Assembly: GCA_022764045.1 (NCBI GenBank)
Contig: JALERU010000028.1
Coordinates: forward strand, 42,909-106,908
Reading direction: 5' to 3'
Length of the DNA: 64,000 bases
Origin: Clostridiales bacterium
Lineage (GTDB): Bacteria; Bacillota; Clostridia; Oscillospirales; Oscillospiraceae
Part shown: piece by piece, positions 24,522 to 33,494 of the stretch
Layout: every line of letters begins with the position of its first letter
Position numbering within the stretch: position 1 is the stretch's first letter
Translations under genes and position numbers: made by a program
Notes under the pieces: generated by a model
Databases searched by the model: none
Told to the model about the DNA's origin: nothing
What the model saw: only the letters and a program-made list of their open reading frames with translations

Positions 24522-25247
24522 ATGCGGAATCGGATTTTTCAGATCATCGAAAGTGCAGAAGAAAACGACCGGGCCAGCGCGGCCTATGACATCATTATGA
24601 TTGCAATTATTGTCATTGGTATTATCCCATTGGCATTCAAAGTAAGGTATCCTGTCTTCTTCTTTATCGACAAATTCGTGGGGATTGCCTTTTTGATCGA
24701 CTATATCCTCCGGCTTTGGACGGCTGATATCAAACTGAAAAAAGGGATGAAATCATTTTTTATTTATCCCTTTACGCCCATGGCTCTCATTGATCTGGTC
24801 TCCATCTTTCCGCTGTTTGTCTCCACGTATCATGGCCTTCGGCTGCTGCGTTTGACCCGAGGAATCCGATTGTTCCGGGTGTTCCGAACCCTGAAGATCA
24901 TCCGCTACTCAAAAAACGTGGATCTTATCATTGATGTGATAAAGGCGCAAAGGGCGCCCCTTTGCGCCGTCTGTTCCCTGGCGGTTGGATACGTCCTCAT
25001 CTGTGCCTTGGTGATTTTTAATGTAGAACCAAATACCTTTCACACCTTCTTTGATGCGATTTATTGGGCCACCGTTAGTTTGGCCACCATAGGATACGGC
25101 GATTTGTGTCCCACGACTACGATTGGACGGCTTGTGACGGTTGTTTCCTCCTTTGTCGGCATCGCCATTGTGGCCCTTCCGGCCAGCGTAATCACGGCCG
25201 GCTATATCGAAAAACTCAACGAAGATAAGGACAAAACAAACCCTTAA
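24522..25247 (+). CDS. Voltage-gated potassium channel
   Basis: A 241-residue six-helix Kv-type channel. S1-S3 span about residues 20-100. S4 (107-127) has Arg every third position (RLLRLTRGIRLFRVFRTLK), the voltage-sensor pattern. The pore helix leads into the K+ selectivity filter TIGYGD at 189-194, and the last helix is IAIVALPASVITAGYI. There is no cytoplasmic RCK/TrkA-N domain. The ATG at 24522 follows AGGAG by 8 bases; upstream in-frame starts lack a site. Converges on the Mn-catalase gene across a strong terminator. Confidence 0.95.
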   Translation: MRNRIFQIIESAEENDRASAAYDIIMIAIIVIGIIPLAFKVRYPVFFFIDKFVGIAFLIDYILRLWTADIKLKKGMKSFFIYPFTPMALIDLVSIFPLFVSTYHGLRLLRLTRGIRLFRVFRTLKIIRYSKNVDLIIDVIKAQRAPLCAVCSLAVGYVLICALVIFNVEPNTFHTFFDAIYWATVSLATIGYGDLCPTTTIGRLVTVVSSFVGIAIVALPASVITAGYIEKLNEDKDKTNP

Positions 25248-25283
25248 ACCGGCGGCCTCCCCAGTTTCCCACAACGGTTTTAG

Positions 25284-25322
25284 AAAAGCCGGCAAATCTC
25301 CTGGGAGATTTGCCGGCTTTTT
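25284..25322. terminator. Bidirectional terminator between K+ channel and Mn catalase
   Basis: AAAAGCCGGCAAATCTCC pairs perfectly with GGAGATTTGCCGGCTTTT around a 2-base centre, with T runs on both strands. It serves both converging genes. Confidence 0.93.
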
Positions 25323-25328
25323 GCCGCA

Positions 25329-25991
25329 TTACTGAAAGCTGGGTGGGGTGACCTCTCGGCCTGCGAAGGTGTTGGGGCCGGGGTTGGACAGGGAAAAATA
25401 CATTTTGGCGGCCTTTGTGGTGCCGAAGTCGCGGTTGGAGCCGCTGTCCTGCACAGCATTGAAGGCATCCCGGAACATTTGGTTGTGGGCCTCCTCCCGG
25501 TTGAGGAGGAAATCAATGGTTTCCCGCACCTTCTTATCCTCAATTTGGCGATACAGGTATTCATACACCACCTTTGCCCGCTGTTCCGAGGCAATGTTGC
25601 TGAGAAGATCCGCGCACAGGTCACCGGTCACCGTGACATAGTCCGAGGTCCAAGAGTAGCCGGAGGCATTGATCAGACCTGGATTGAGCCCCAGCAGGAC
25701 ATGGGTCTCGATCTCGCCCGCTTTGACTTGACCCGCCTCCACATCATGGCCATTGAGCAGATTGATCGTTTGTGCCACCATCTCCATATGGCTCAGTTCC
25801 TCCGCCGCAATATCCATAAACAGGTCCTTGATCTTCGGGTCCTTAATCCGGAAACTTTGGGACATATACTGCATCGCCGCTTTCAATTCGCCGTTGCCGC
25901 CGCCAAGCTGTTCCTGCAGCAATGCTGCGTACTGTGGATTGGGACGTTCCACCGCCACTGGGTGGAATAACCTCTTTTCATGCTGAAACAA
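25329..25991 (-). CDS. Manganese catalase family protein (CotJC-like)
   Basis: A 220-residue dimanganese catalase-fold protein expected to dismutate hydrogen peroxide. The ligand set of the four-helix core is visible: Glu35 (GGNGELKAAMQY), Glu65 and His68 (EELSHME), Glu135 (NIASEQRAKVVYEY), and Glu165 and His168 (REEAH). Length is close to CotJC, the spore-coat catalase of Bacillus, and shorter than many Mn catalases. The start is TTG at 25991, with GGAGG 7 bases upstream. No cotJA or cotJB is adjacent, so a coat role is uncertain. Confidence 0.93.
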   Translation of the reverse strand: MFQHEKRLFHPVAVERPNPQYAALLQEQLGGGNGELKAAMQYMSQSFRIKDPKIKDLFMDIAAEELSHMEMVAQTINLLNGHDVEAGQVKAGEIETHVLLGLNPGLINASGYSWTSDYVTVTGDLCADLLSNIASEQRAKVVYEYLYRQIEDKKVRETIDFLLNREEAHNQMFRDAFNAVQDSGSNRDFGTTKAAKMYFSLSNPGPNTFAGREVTPPSFQ

Positions 25992-26114
25992 GCAAATCCC
26001 TCCTTTTTATATCCTGCTGTTAGTTTCCCGAATTTAGAAAGAACTATACACCCCGCCCCAGGGGTGTCCGCGATTTTGTCTTCATAGGGCAATTTCTGTT
26101 TTTTGAAAAAACAT

Positions 26115-26143
26115 TTGACATAACCCCGTTCCTGTGATAATAT
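26115..26143 (+). promoter_or_regulatory. Promoter for tRNA-Leu
   Basis: TTGACA (26115-26120), a 17-base spacer and TAATAT (26138-26143), 42 bases upstream of the tRNA. Confidence 0.8.
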
Positions 26144-26185
26144 AAATCTCGCTCCGCAAGAGAACACCTTGCCCAGCACAAAAAT

Positions 26186-26273
26186 GCGCGAGTGGTGGAA
26201 TTGGCAGACTCGCTAGATTCAGGTTCTAGTGTGCAATACGCACGTGCGGGTTCAAGTCCCGCCTCGCGCACCA
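26186..26273 (+). tRNA. tRNA-Leu (anticodon CAG), CCA encoded
   Basis: Acceptor arms GCGCGAG/CTCGCGC, discriminator A and an encoded CCA. The anticodon stem CTAGA/TCTAG holds the loop TTCAGGT, giving CAG. A long variable arm and the T arm GCGGGTTCAAGTCCCGC confirm a class II leucine tRNA of 88 bases. Confidence 0.96.
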
Positions 26274-26318
26274 AAAATCGGCAAACTTCGACAAGAGGTT
26301 TGCCGATTTTCTTTTTCT
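26274..26318 (+). terminator. Terminator after tRNA-Leu
   Basis: AAAAATCGGCAAAC pairs with GGTTTGCCGATTTT, followed by CTTTTTC. Confidence 0.88.
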
Positions 26319-26391
26319 ATTTACTTTTCCCCAGCAGCACAGTATACTTATCATGTAAACGCGGCAAATTGGGAGTTGAGGGGAACCGCTA

Positions 26392-26808
26392 ATGATGCAA
26401 ATGCCCAATGAAAATATTGATACGACCATGTTTGCTCCTTGCGGAATGAATTGCAAGGTTTGTTATAAACACTGTTATCATAAAAATCCATGCGCAGGCT
26501 GCTTGAACAGCGATGAGGGGAAACCGGAGCATTGCCGCAAATGCAAAATAATGGACTGTATCAAAGCAAAGCGACGGTCCTATTGCTTCGAATGTTCCGA
26601 ATACCCCTGTAAGCTGATTAAAAATCTTGAAAAAAGCTATCATAAGCGGTATCAAGCAAGCCTTATAGAAAACAGCCGTTTTGTTCAGGCGCATGGTTTA
26701 GAGGCCTTCATGGCACAGCAAAAAGCAAAATATACTTGCCCTAAATGTGGCGGTATTATTTCTATTCACGACAGAGAATGTAGTGAATGTCAAAAGAAAA
26801 TGGAGTAA
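26392..26808 (+). CDS. Cysteine-rich DUF3795 protein
   Basis: A 138-residue protein with 16 cysteines. The N-terminal DUF3795 pattern (FAPCGMNCKVCYKHCYHK, then CAGCLNSDEGKPEHCRKC, and CFECSEYPCKLIKNL) suggests bound metal or an Fe-S cluster. The last 30 residues form a zinc-ribbon-like CPKCGGIISIHDRECSECQ. Function is unknown. The ATG at 26392 follows GAGGGG. The gene is AT-richer than the core genes and sits alone between tRNA-Leu and a convergent terminator. Confidence 0.85.
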   Translation: MMQMPNENIDTTMFAPCGMNCKVCYKHCYHKNPCAGCLNSDEGKPEHCRKCKIMDCIKAKRRSYCFECSEYPCKLIKNLEKSYHKRYQASLIENSRFVQAHGLEAFMAQQKAKYTCPKCGGIISIHDRECSECQKKME

Positions 26809-26855
26809 CAAAATTCCTGTTTGTAATGCAGATATCTATTCTCGCAACGGAGCGA

Positions 26856-26908
26856 AGAAAGAGGAAAGCAGCGGTATCTCTGAAAACACCGCTGCTTTCC
26901 TCTTTTTG
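26856..26908. terminator. Bidirectional terminator between the DUF3795 gene and the c-di-GMP operon
   Basis: AAAGAGGAAAGCAGCGGT pairs perfectly with ACCGCTGCTTTCCTCTTT, with a T run. It ends the nine-gene minus-strand operon and the DUF3795 gene. Confidence 0.92.
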
Positions 26909-26946
26909 ACTTTGGAAGGCTCTTTCGATCCGTTGGTTTTCCGTGG

Positions 26947-29238
26947 TTACTTTCCCTCTCCCACGGCGCTCTCCGCCTCATACCGGCGGGCCCAGTCCTC
27001 AAATTCCTCCATGGGCAGGGGCCGGGAAAACACATAGCCCTGCACCATGTCGCACCGGATGGCTCGGAGGAAATCCAACTGTTCCTCCCGCTCGATGCCC
27101 TCGGCCACGGTCTCCATGTCCAGCTTGGCCGCCAGCTCCACCACGCTGCGGACGATGTCCCGGGCCTTCTCGCTGCTCATGTCCAGGAAGAAGGTGCGGT
27201 CCATTTTCAGGGTGTCCACGTCAAATTCCTTCAGGGTCCCCAGGGAGGAATACCCCGCGCCGAAGTCGTCCATGGAGCAGCAGAAGCCCATCTGGTGCAT
27301 CCGGGCAATGCCCCGCTTGATCCGCTCGTTGTGGGCCCGGTCAAAGAACATAGACTCGGTGAGCTCAAACTCAATGGCCCGGGGCGCCAGTCCGCAGGCC
27401 TGGGCAGCGGCGTGGAATTTCTCCAGGAAATCCTCCTCATAGAAGTGGTGGCGGGAGAGATTAACCGACACGGGATACCAGGGCTTCCCCGCCGCCGTGC
27501 GCCGCCGGTAGAAGGCGCACACCTGCTCAAACACATAGAAATCCAGTTGACAGATCTTCCCGTTGCGCTCGAACAGCGGCACGAAATCCGCCGGAGAGAT
27601 CAGGCCCAGTTCCGGGTGGTTCCACCGAACCAGCGCCTCCGCCCCCCGCAGGCCGCCGCTCTCCAGAGCCACCTTAGGCTGCAGATAGACTTGGAAGTCC
27701 CCTCGGGCCAGGGCTCGGCTAAATTGGGCGTCCAGCTCCTGCTCCCGCTTCACCTGCCGGGCAATGCTGTCGTTGTAAAAGACACAACGGCCCCGGGTCA
27801 CCGCCGCCTCATCCCGGGCGGCGATCCGCGCCCGGTCCATCAGGACCCGGATGTCCTCCTCCGGCTGCTCCGCCAGGCAGCACCCGGAGGCAAAGGTAAT
27901 CTGCTGGCCGGGGTAGAACTGGTTTACCCAGCGGCTCACCGTCTCCTGCAGCCTATGAACCCGGGCTTGCAGCCCCTCGGCGTCGGTCTCGTTGAGGCAG
28001 AGGAAGAAATGATCCATCTCGCCCCGGGCCACAAACTCGCCCTTGTCCAACTGGCCCTCAATACTCTGGTTCATCATCCGAAGCATCTCATTGCCCATGC
28101 TGAACCCCTGTTTCTCGTTGAAGAGCTTAAAGTTCCGCACGTTCAGCAGGGCGATGGCTTTTCCGCCCTCCCCCTGTTCCAAAACCTCCCGCTGGTACCG
28201 CTGCCGGAAGGCTGCGTCGTTCATGCCCCCCGTCACACTGTCCTCATAGGCCAGGCGGGTGAGTTCCTTTTGGTTGTCGCTGTAGATTCGGTACAGCATC
28301 AACAGCAGCAGCAGGAACACCAGCGCCACCCCCATCACAATGAGGAAGGTACGCAGGAAATAACCCGAGATATCCCCCGCCATCAGGTTGACGGGCACAA
28401 TGGTCAGCAAAAACCAGTCGTTTATTTCCAGGGGATGATAGGCCAGCAGGTTTTCCCGGCCTGTTATAGAGGTAAAGCGAACCGTCCCGGCGCTCCCCTT
28501 CGCCATGTCCGTCTGGATTTTCTCCAGGGCCTGGACCGGCTTCCCCTGACGGTCGCTCTGGAAGATGCTATCCAGATCCTGAAAGGGCTTCAGCTCCGTG
28601 GGGGAGAGCACCACGCCCCCCTGCCGGTCGATGATACAGCTCAGGGTGTTCCCCTGAAAGGCGCTGGAGGTGATGATGCCCTGCATGGTCTCCTTGCTTC
28701 GCAGGCCCACCAGCACGTGGGTTTCCGCCCCCTCAATGAGAACCGGTGCGGTGTAAAAGAGGGTCTGCCCCTCGAGAAAGCCCATCTGGACCTCCTCCCG
28801 GTAGAGCTTCGAGCCGGTAAATTGCTGCCGCAGCCAGTCTGTGTCCACCTCCAGGTCCCCTTCCATCACCTGAAGCATCTCCTCCTCCGGTCCGCCGATG
28901 AGGAACAGGGCGTCGAAATCCAAAATCCCCGCCTTTCGGGTCAAAAACTCCTCCAAGGGGCCCAAATCGTTGTGGTCAAACACCCGGGAAATGGAGTCGG
29001 CCATGTTGACCAGGGAGACCAGCTTCGCGCCGATGCCGGCGTCGACGGCGTCCCGCATCTGCCCGGTGATCTCCCGGCAGTATTCCTGGGTGCTGTATTC
29101 CAGCTCCTGCCGGGCCTCCTCTATGCTCCAAAGGGCGCCGGACAGCGCCAGCGCCGTGATGCACGCCAAAAGCCCAATTTGCGTTTTCCGTTTCCCAAGA
29201 ATCCGCCCAAAGGGTCGCTTCCAGCTTTTTTCTTTCAC
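26947..29238 (-). CDS. Membrane dCache-degenerate GGDEF-EAL c-di-GMP phosphodiesterase
   Basis: About 763 residues. Two membrane segments (near residues 19-38 and 300-325) flank a Cache-like sensor domain. A GGDEF domain follows in which the signature is ARGEMD, so it should not make c-di-GMP. The C-terminal EAL domain keeps the expected catalytic set: EALVRW, VNLSRHHF, ELTESMFF, SMDDFGAGYSSL, LKMDRTFF and AEGIERE. It should hydrolyse c-di-GMP. The start is uncertain: GTG 29238 (12 bases after GGAGGG) is chosen over GTG 29250, which overlaps the upstream stop but abuts the ribosome site. Last gene of the operon. Confidence 0.92.
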   Translation of the reverse strand: MKEKSWKRPFGRILGKRKTQIGLLACITALALSGALWSIEEARQELEYSTQEYCREITGQMRDAVDAGIGAKLVSLVNMADSISRVFDHNDLGPLEEFLTRKAGILDFDALFLIGGPEEEMLQVMEGDLEVDTDWLRQQFTGSKLYREEVQMGFLEGQTLFYTAPVLIEGAETHVLVGLRSKETMQGIITSSAFQGNTLSCIIDRQGGVVLSPTELKPFQDLDSIFQSDRQGKPVQALEKIQTDMAKGSAGTVRFTSITGRENLLAYHPLEINDWFLLTIVPVNLMAGDISGYFLRTFLIVMGVALVFLLLLLMLYRIYSDNQKELTRLAYEDSVTGGMNDAAFRQRYQREVLEQGEGGKAIALLNVRNFKLFNEKQGFSMGNEMLRMMNQSIEGQLDKGEFVARGEMDHFFLCLNETDAEGLQARVHRLQETVSRWVNQFYPGQQITFASGCCLAEQPEEDIRVLMDRARIAARDEAAVTRGRCVFYNDSIARQVKREQELDAQFSRALARGDFQVYLQPKVALESGGLRGAEALVRWNHPELGLISPADFVPLFERNGKICQLDFYVFEQVCAFYRRRTAAGKPWYPVSVNLSRHHFYEEDFLEKFHAAAQACGLAPRAIEFELTESMFFDRAHNERIKRGIARMHQMGFCCSMDDFGAGYSSLGTLKEFDVDTLKMDRTFFLDMSSEKARDIVRSVVELAAKLDMETVAEGIEREEQLDFLRAIRCDMVQGYVFSRPLPMEEFEDWARRYEAESAVGEGK

Positions 29239-29246
29239 GCTGTCGT

Positions 29247-31574
29247 TCACCCTCCCTGCGCCCCTTCCGGGCTTTCGATAAAAATCCACAGGGTCTCCTG
29301 CCCTTGATCCTCGTCAGAGGATATCCCCAGCACCCGCATCATCAGCCAGCTGCCGTCGTTTTTCTGATAGCGAAGCTCCAAGGTCTCTCCCCGGTCCAGC
29401 CGCCTTTGCAGCGCGGTGTAGTCACACAGCGCCATAAAGGCGTTGTAATATTCCGGGCGGGCCATGGTGCGGGCGTAAAGGCACAACCCATTGCTGAAGC
29501 TGCCGTTCTTCTCCGTCAGGATAGCCTCGAAATAGGCGGGGATCAGCAGCTTGCGCACGGAGTCCTGCCGCAGGTTCACGAAGTAGACCCCCTTAAACTG
29601 GGGCGCCAGGGCGTTGAGGAAGTTCTCCATATCCTGCTGGCGGGAAAAGGCCTGGGCGGACTTTTCGTCCAAAAGCCGCAGACTGGTGGCCCGCCGGGCG
29701 CTCTCATAGAATTTCTGCTTGTTGGCCCGCATGGCCTGCTCGGCCTCCTTCACCGCCTGGGGGAAATGAAAGGCCCGATCCTGCCAGGCAGTCCCCAGGG
29801 AGACCTCATAGTCCCTCCGCCGCAGCCGTTCCTGGGCGTCCAGAGCCCGGTCCAAGACCTCCTGCTCTCCCCGGTTCCGGCACAGGACCACAAACTCGTC
29901 GCCGCCGATGCGGTAGACTTCGTCCCCGGGGAAGCTCAGGCGCAGCGCCCGGGCGATCTGCACCAGCATCTCGTCCCCCGCCGCGTGGCCCAGGCGGTTG
30001 TTGAGCTCGTGGAGCCCGTTGGCGTCCACATAGACACAGGCAAAGGTGTCCAGGGTTTCCTCTTCCAGGGCCAGCAGGTCCTCCTGATATCCGTTCCGGT
30101 TTTTCAGCCCCGTCATCGTGTCCATGCAGCTCAGCCGGTTCAGGCGCTGGTAGGTTTCATGCTGCTCCAGAACCATGGCAAAGCTCACCGCCACCTGCTC
30201 CAGGGGCTCCGGTGACTGCCAGGTCTGCTCCCGGCTCACCACGCCCAGGGCCCCTGTCAGGGCGCCGTCCCGCCGCTTCACCGGAATCATCATCAGGTTC
30301 TCCGCCGACAGGGCCCGGCAGAGCGCCCCCTCCTCCGCCAGGGGCGCAGCCCCCTTTGCGCTGTTGAGGCAGATCACCACCCCTTTCTCCCAAAGGCGCT
30401 CCAGCAGCTCCGGGAAGTTGGACTGGAAGCGGTCCTCCCAGCCCAGGGGCTCCTGCCGTCCGTCACTCCACCGCCGGCTCTGCTGGGGCTCCTGGCTGTC
30501 AATGCGCCAAAAGAACGCCCGTTCCGCCCCCAGGAACTCCGCGATTTTCTGCAGGGCCCGGTGGAAATAGACCGGGTCAGTTTGGGCCTGGAAGAGGTTT
30601 TTCTCCACATCCAGAATATAATAGATATTTTTCAGCTTGCGCAGGCTGTCTGCCTTCTCCCGGCGGATGTCCCGCAGGGTCCAGAAGAAATAGACGAACA
30701 GCATCACCGCCCCGCAGCCCAGGAGGATGCACAGCACCTGCAGGGACCGTTGGGCGTTGGCGAACACCACCCGGTCCGGAACGCTCACCATCACCATCCA
30801 GTCCTCCACCTCCACCGGGGCGTAGCTGGCGTAGAATTCCTCTCCTGTGGCGGCAGAGCAGAAGACAGTGTTTCCCGTCCGTCCCTGGTCGATGTCCTGG
30901 TTGAAAGCCTCCACGCTGTAGCCCTTGGCGGACTTTCTGTCCCACAGGCTGGCCCGGTCGGTCAGGGTGTCGTGCCAGGTGTCCAGCAGGAACTGGCCGG
31001 ACTCCCGCTCAAAAATGTAAAGCCGCATCTCCTGACCGTATTCCTGGGCAAACACCATGTGGGGGATGTGCTCCAAGTTCAAAATCCCCCGGAGTACCGC
31101 CAGGGTCTCTCCATCGCGAACAACGGGCACCGACTGACGCAGAAGGATGCTCCCTTCACTCTCCCCTGGCTGCCAGCAGATATGGGCTCCCTTCGCCGCC
31201 TCCCGGGTGAAGGTCTCCGGGTCGTCCAGCGTCACCAGGGTCCCGTCGCCGGACGCCAGTTGGCCGCCGGGCAGCAAAAGCTCCAGTTGGGTAAGCATCC
31301 CCACCCCACCCATGGTGGAGAGAAAACGCCCCATCCCTTCACGGTCGGTCAGGTCTCTCTCGTCCAAAAGCTGCTCCACCGAGCTCAGGTAGGTCTGGTT
31401 CTCGGCCATACCCTGGGCCACCAGTTGACTGATGCTATCCACACAGGCGTTCAGCCGCTGAAAGCACCGGTCCCGTTCTTCCCGGTAGCCAATCAGGGCG
31501 GCGCTGCTGATCAGGGCCCCCAAAAGGACCATCAGCAGCACCGTCGTCCAGATTCGGTTGCTCTTCTCTTTCAT
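29247..31574 (-). CDS. Membrane sensor diguanylate cyclase (Cache-GAF-GGDEF-PAS-like)
   Basis: About 775 residues. An N-terminal membrane segment (VLLMVLLGALISSAALIGY) and a second near residue 290 (LCILLGCGAVMLFVYFFW) bracket an extracytoplasmic Cache-like sensor. A GAF-like domain follows (about 325-480), then a GGDEF domain with an intact RIGGDEFVVL signature and an upstream metal-binding Asp (VYVDANGLHELNNRLGHAAGDEML). The allosteric RxxD inhibition site is not conserved (FPGD). A PAS-like region ends the protein. This is the only intact cyclase in the operon. Start ATG 31574 lies 5 bases past the previous stop, so translation is probably coupled. Confidence 0.92.
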   Translation of the reverse strand: MKEKSNRIWTTVLLMVLLGALISSAALIGYREERDRCFQRLNACVDSISQLVAQGMAENQTYLSSVEQLLDERDLTDREGMGRFLSTMGGVGMLTQLELLLPGGQLASGDGTLVTLDDPETFTREAAKGAHICWQPGESEGSILLRQSVPVVRDGETLAVLRGILNLEHIPHMVFAQEYGQEMRLYIFERESGQFLLDTWHDTLTDRASLWDRKSAKGYSVEAFNQDIDQGRTGNTVFCSAATGEEFYASYAPVEVEDWMVMVSVPDRVVFANAQRSLQVLCILLGCGAVMLFVYFFWTLRDIRREKADSLRKLKNIYYILDVEKNLFQAQTDPVYFHRALQKIAEFLGAERAFFWRIDSQEPQQSRRWSDGRQEPLGWEDRFQSNFPELLERLWEKGVVICLNSAKGAAPLAEEGALCRALSAENLMMIPVKRRDGALTGALGVVSREQTWQSPEPLEQVAVSFAMVLEQHETYQRLNRLSCMDTMTGLKNRNGYQEDLLALEEETLDTFACVYVDANGLHELNNRLGHAAGDEMLVQIARALRLSFPGDEVYRIGGDEFVVLCRNRGEQEVLDRALDAQERLRRRDYEVSLGTAWQDRAFHFPQAVKEAEQAMRANKQKFYESARRATSLRLLDEKSAQAFSRQQDMENFLNALAPQFKGVYFVNLRQDSVRKLLIPAYFEAILTEKNGSFSNGLCLYARTMARPEYYNAFMALCDYTALQRRLDRGETLELRYQKNDGSWLMMRVLGISSDEDQGQETLWIFIESPEGAQGG

Positions 31575-31579
31575 AGGAA

Positions 31580-33481
31580 TCACAAACTCTCTCTCTCGTT
31601 CATCAGCCGGCTGGCCTCTTCCGGCGGCATGGCCCGGTAAAAATGGTAACCCTGCATATAGTCGCAGTCCCTCTGGCGGAGGAGCTCCGCCTGGGCCGCC
31701 GTCTCCACCCCTTCGCACAGAACCTTCATTTTCAGGCTGTGGGCCAGGGCGATCATCCCCGCCAGCAGGGCGACACCCCGCTCATTCACCGCGGAGTTGA
31801 GAATGGACCGGTCAATTTTCACCAGGTCGATGGGATAATCCCGAAGGTCAGAGAAGGAAGTGTTTCCGCTGCCCGCGTCGTCCAGGGCCACCTGAAAGCC
31901 CATGCGCTTGCAGCCGGAGATATTGTCAAAGGCCAGCTCCTTGTTGCTCTCCATGGTGTCCTCGGTGATCTCCAAAATGAGCCGGTCCCGGTCAAAGGTA
32001 TACCGCCCGGCAATGGTCTCCACCCGGTGCAAAAAGCCCTCATGGTCAATGGTCGCCCGGGTGAAGTTGCAGGAGATCCAGACCTGGAGCCCCTGGGTCT
32101 GCCAGTCCTGCAGTTGACGGCAGGCCTCTTCAAAGATATAGAAATCCAGCTCCGTGATGGCCCGCTCTGACTCCATGAGCTCGATGTAGCTGCCGGGATA
32201 GAGCAGACCCTTTTGGGGATGGTCCCACCGAGAGAGGGCCTCCGCCCCCGCGATCTGCCCCCCGGGGAAGCAGACGATGGGCTGCAGGAACATCCGGAAC
32301 TCCCGGTTCCGCAGGCCCTCCCACAGACGCTTTTTCATTTGGAGCTTCTCGTTCTCCTGGCGGAGGAGGTCCTTGCTGGACAGGGAGTAGGGCTGGCCGG
32401 TCTCCATGGCCCGGTAATAGCCCTGGCGGGCGTTTGCCAGAACGGTCTCCCAGTCCCGGTCCCCTGGCTCCAGGAAATAGAGGCCCCCGCGAAACACCGG
32501 GTGGTAACCCTTGCCGTACTTGTCCATGCAGCGGTTCAGCCGCGCCAGAAGCTCTTCCAGCCAGACTGCGGTCTGACTGGGCCCGGCGCTGGGCCGGGCC
32601 ACGGCAAACCCGCTGCCGCTGACACGGGCGACAATTTCGTTGTCCCTTATGCTCAGCTCCAGCTCCTGGGCAGCGGCGCAAAGCTGCTCCTCGGCCTCGG
32701 TTTCTCCATAATACTGGTTTACCCGGCTAATGTCAAATCCCAAAAAGGCTACACAGTAGAGTTCCCGGTACTGGTCGGGGATCAGGTGGTCAAAGGCCTC
32801 GGCAAAATAGGTCCGGTTTCCCAGGCCCGTCATGGAGTCCCGGCGGATCTCCTCCCCCCGGGCCTTCCGATTCCGGTACAGCGCCCGGCCCAGCAGAACC
32901 GAAGTGGCGGTCAGCAGGGCCGTCACCCCCGCCGCCGCCAACTTCTTCCAGGTGGGGATTCCCACCGGTCTCTCCTCGGCCAGGTCCAGGGCCAAATCCA
33001 GCAGCTCCTGCTGGGAGATCTGCTCCAGAGCCTTCTCCAACTGGGCGGTCCGCTCTTCCCCGGCGATTTTAGTCAGCCCCAGGCAGACCCGTTCCCCCTG
33101 ATCCATGGTGAGAACGGGCCGGACCTTGGCCAGCTTCCAGCCCTTCAGCTCCTCCTCGGTGCCGAAAACCAGCTCCACCTGGCCGTTTTCCGCCAGGCGC
33201 TGGCGCTGGTCCTGACTCCCCGCCCGGATATAGGTGAAGTCCAGGCCGGTCTCCTGGCCCAGCTGTTCCAGCAGGCGGGGGAGGACCCCCTCATAGTTCT
33301 TTGTCTCGGGGTTGTACCATTCCATGGGGGACCAGTCCGGGCAACCCGCCACATAGACGCTCTCCCCCGGCCCCGTGGCCTTCGGGGTGGCGGACACCGC
33401 CGCCCCCGCCTCCGGGGACAGGCAGAGCAGCAACACCCCCAGCAACAGCGCCCCTAACCGGGGCGCACAAAGTTTTCCCAT
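31580..33481 (-). CDS. Solute-binding-like sensor-degenerate GGDEF-EAL phosphodiesterase
   Basis: 633 residues. A signal peptide (LGALLLGVLLLCLSPEAGA) is followed by an extracytoplasmic bacterial solute-binding-like domain (about 40-180; YVAGCPDWSPMEWYNPETK resembles family 3 binding proteins), a membrane segment (LAAAGVTALLTATSVLLG), a GGDEF domain with the signature lost (SGSGF), and an EAL domain with catalytic residues conserved (EALSRW, CNFTRATI, EITEDTM, ALDDAGSG, VKIDRS, CEGVET). It is expected to degrade c-di-GMP in response to an external ligand. ATG 33481 follows a GGGGGAG site; it lies 13 bases after the glycosyltransferase. Confidence 0.92.
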   Translation of the reverse strand: MGKLCAPRLGALLLGVLLLCLSPEAGAAVSATPKATGPGESVYVAGCPDWSPMEWYNPETKNYEGVLPRLLEQLGQETGLDFTYIRAGSQDQRQRLAENGQVELVFGTEEELKGWKLAKVRPVLTMDQGERVCLGLTKIAGEERTAQLEKALEQISQQELLDLALDLAEERPVGIPTWKKLAAAGVTALLTATSVLLGRALYRNRKARGEEIRRDSMTGLGNRTYFAEAFDHLIPDQYRELYCVAFLGFDISRVNQYYGETEAEEQLCAAAQELELSIRDNEIVARVSGSGFAVARPSAGPSQTAVWLEELLARLNRCMDKYGKGYHPVFRGGLYFLEPGDRDWETVLANARQGYYRAMETGQPYSLSSKDLLRQENEKLQMKKRLWEGLRNREFRMFLQPIVCFPGGQIAGAEALSRWDHPQKGLLYPGSYIELMESERAITELDFYIFEEACRQLQDWQTQGLQVWISCNFTRATIDHEGFLHRVETIAGRYTFDRDRLILEITEDTMESNKELAFDNISGCKRMGFQVALDDAGSGNTSFSDLRDYPIDLVKIDRSILNSAVNERGVALLAGMIALAHSLKMKVLCEGVETAAQAELLRQRDCDYMQGYHFYRAMPPEEASRLMNERESL

Positions 33482-33494
33482 GGGTCTCTCCCCC

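Noticed and set aside
29238..29250. GTG 29250 as start of the last EAL gene (4-base overlap with the previous stop)
   Set aside because: The ribosome site directly abuts that codon, leaving no spacing; GTG 29238 is a more workable start, though not certain.
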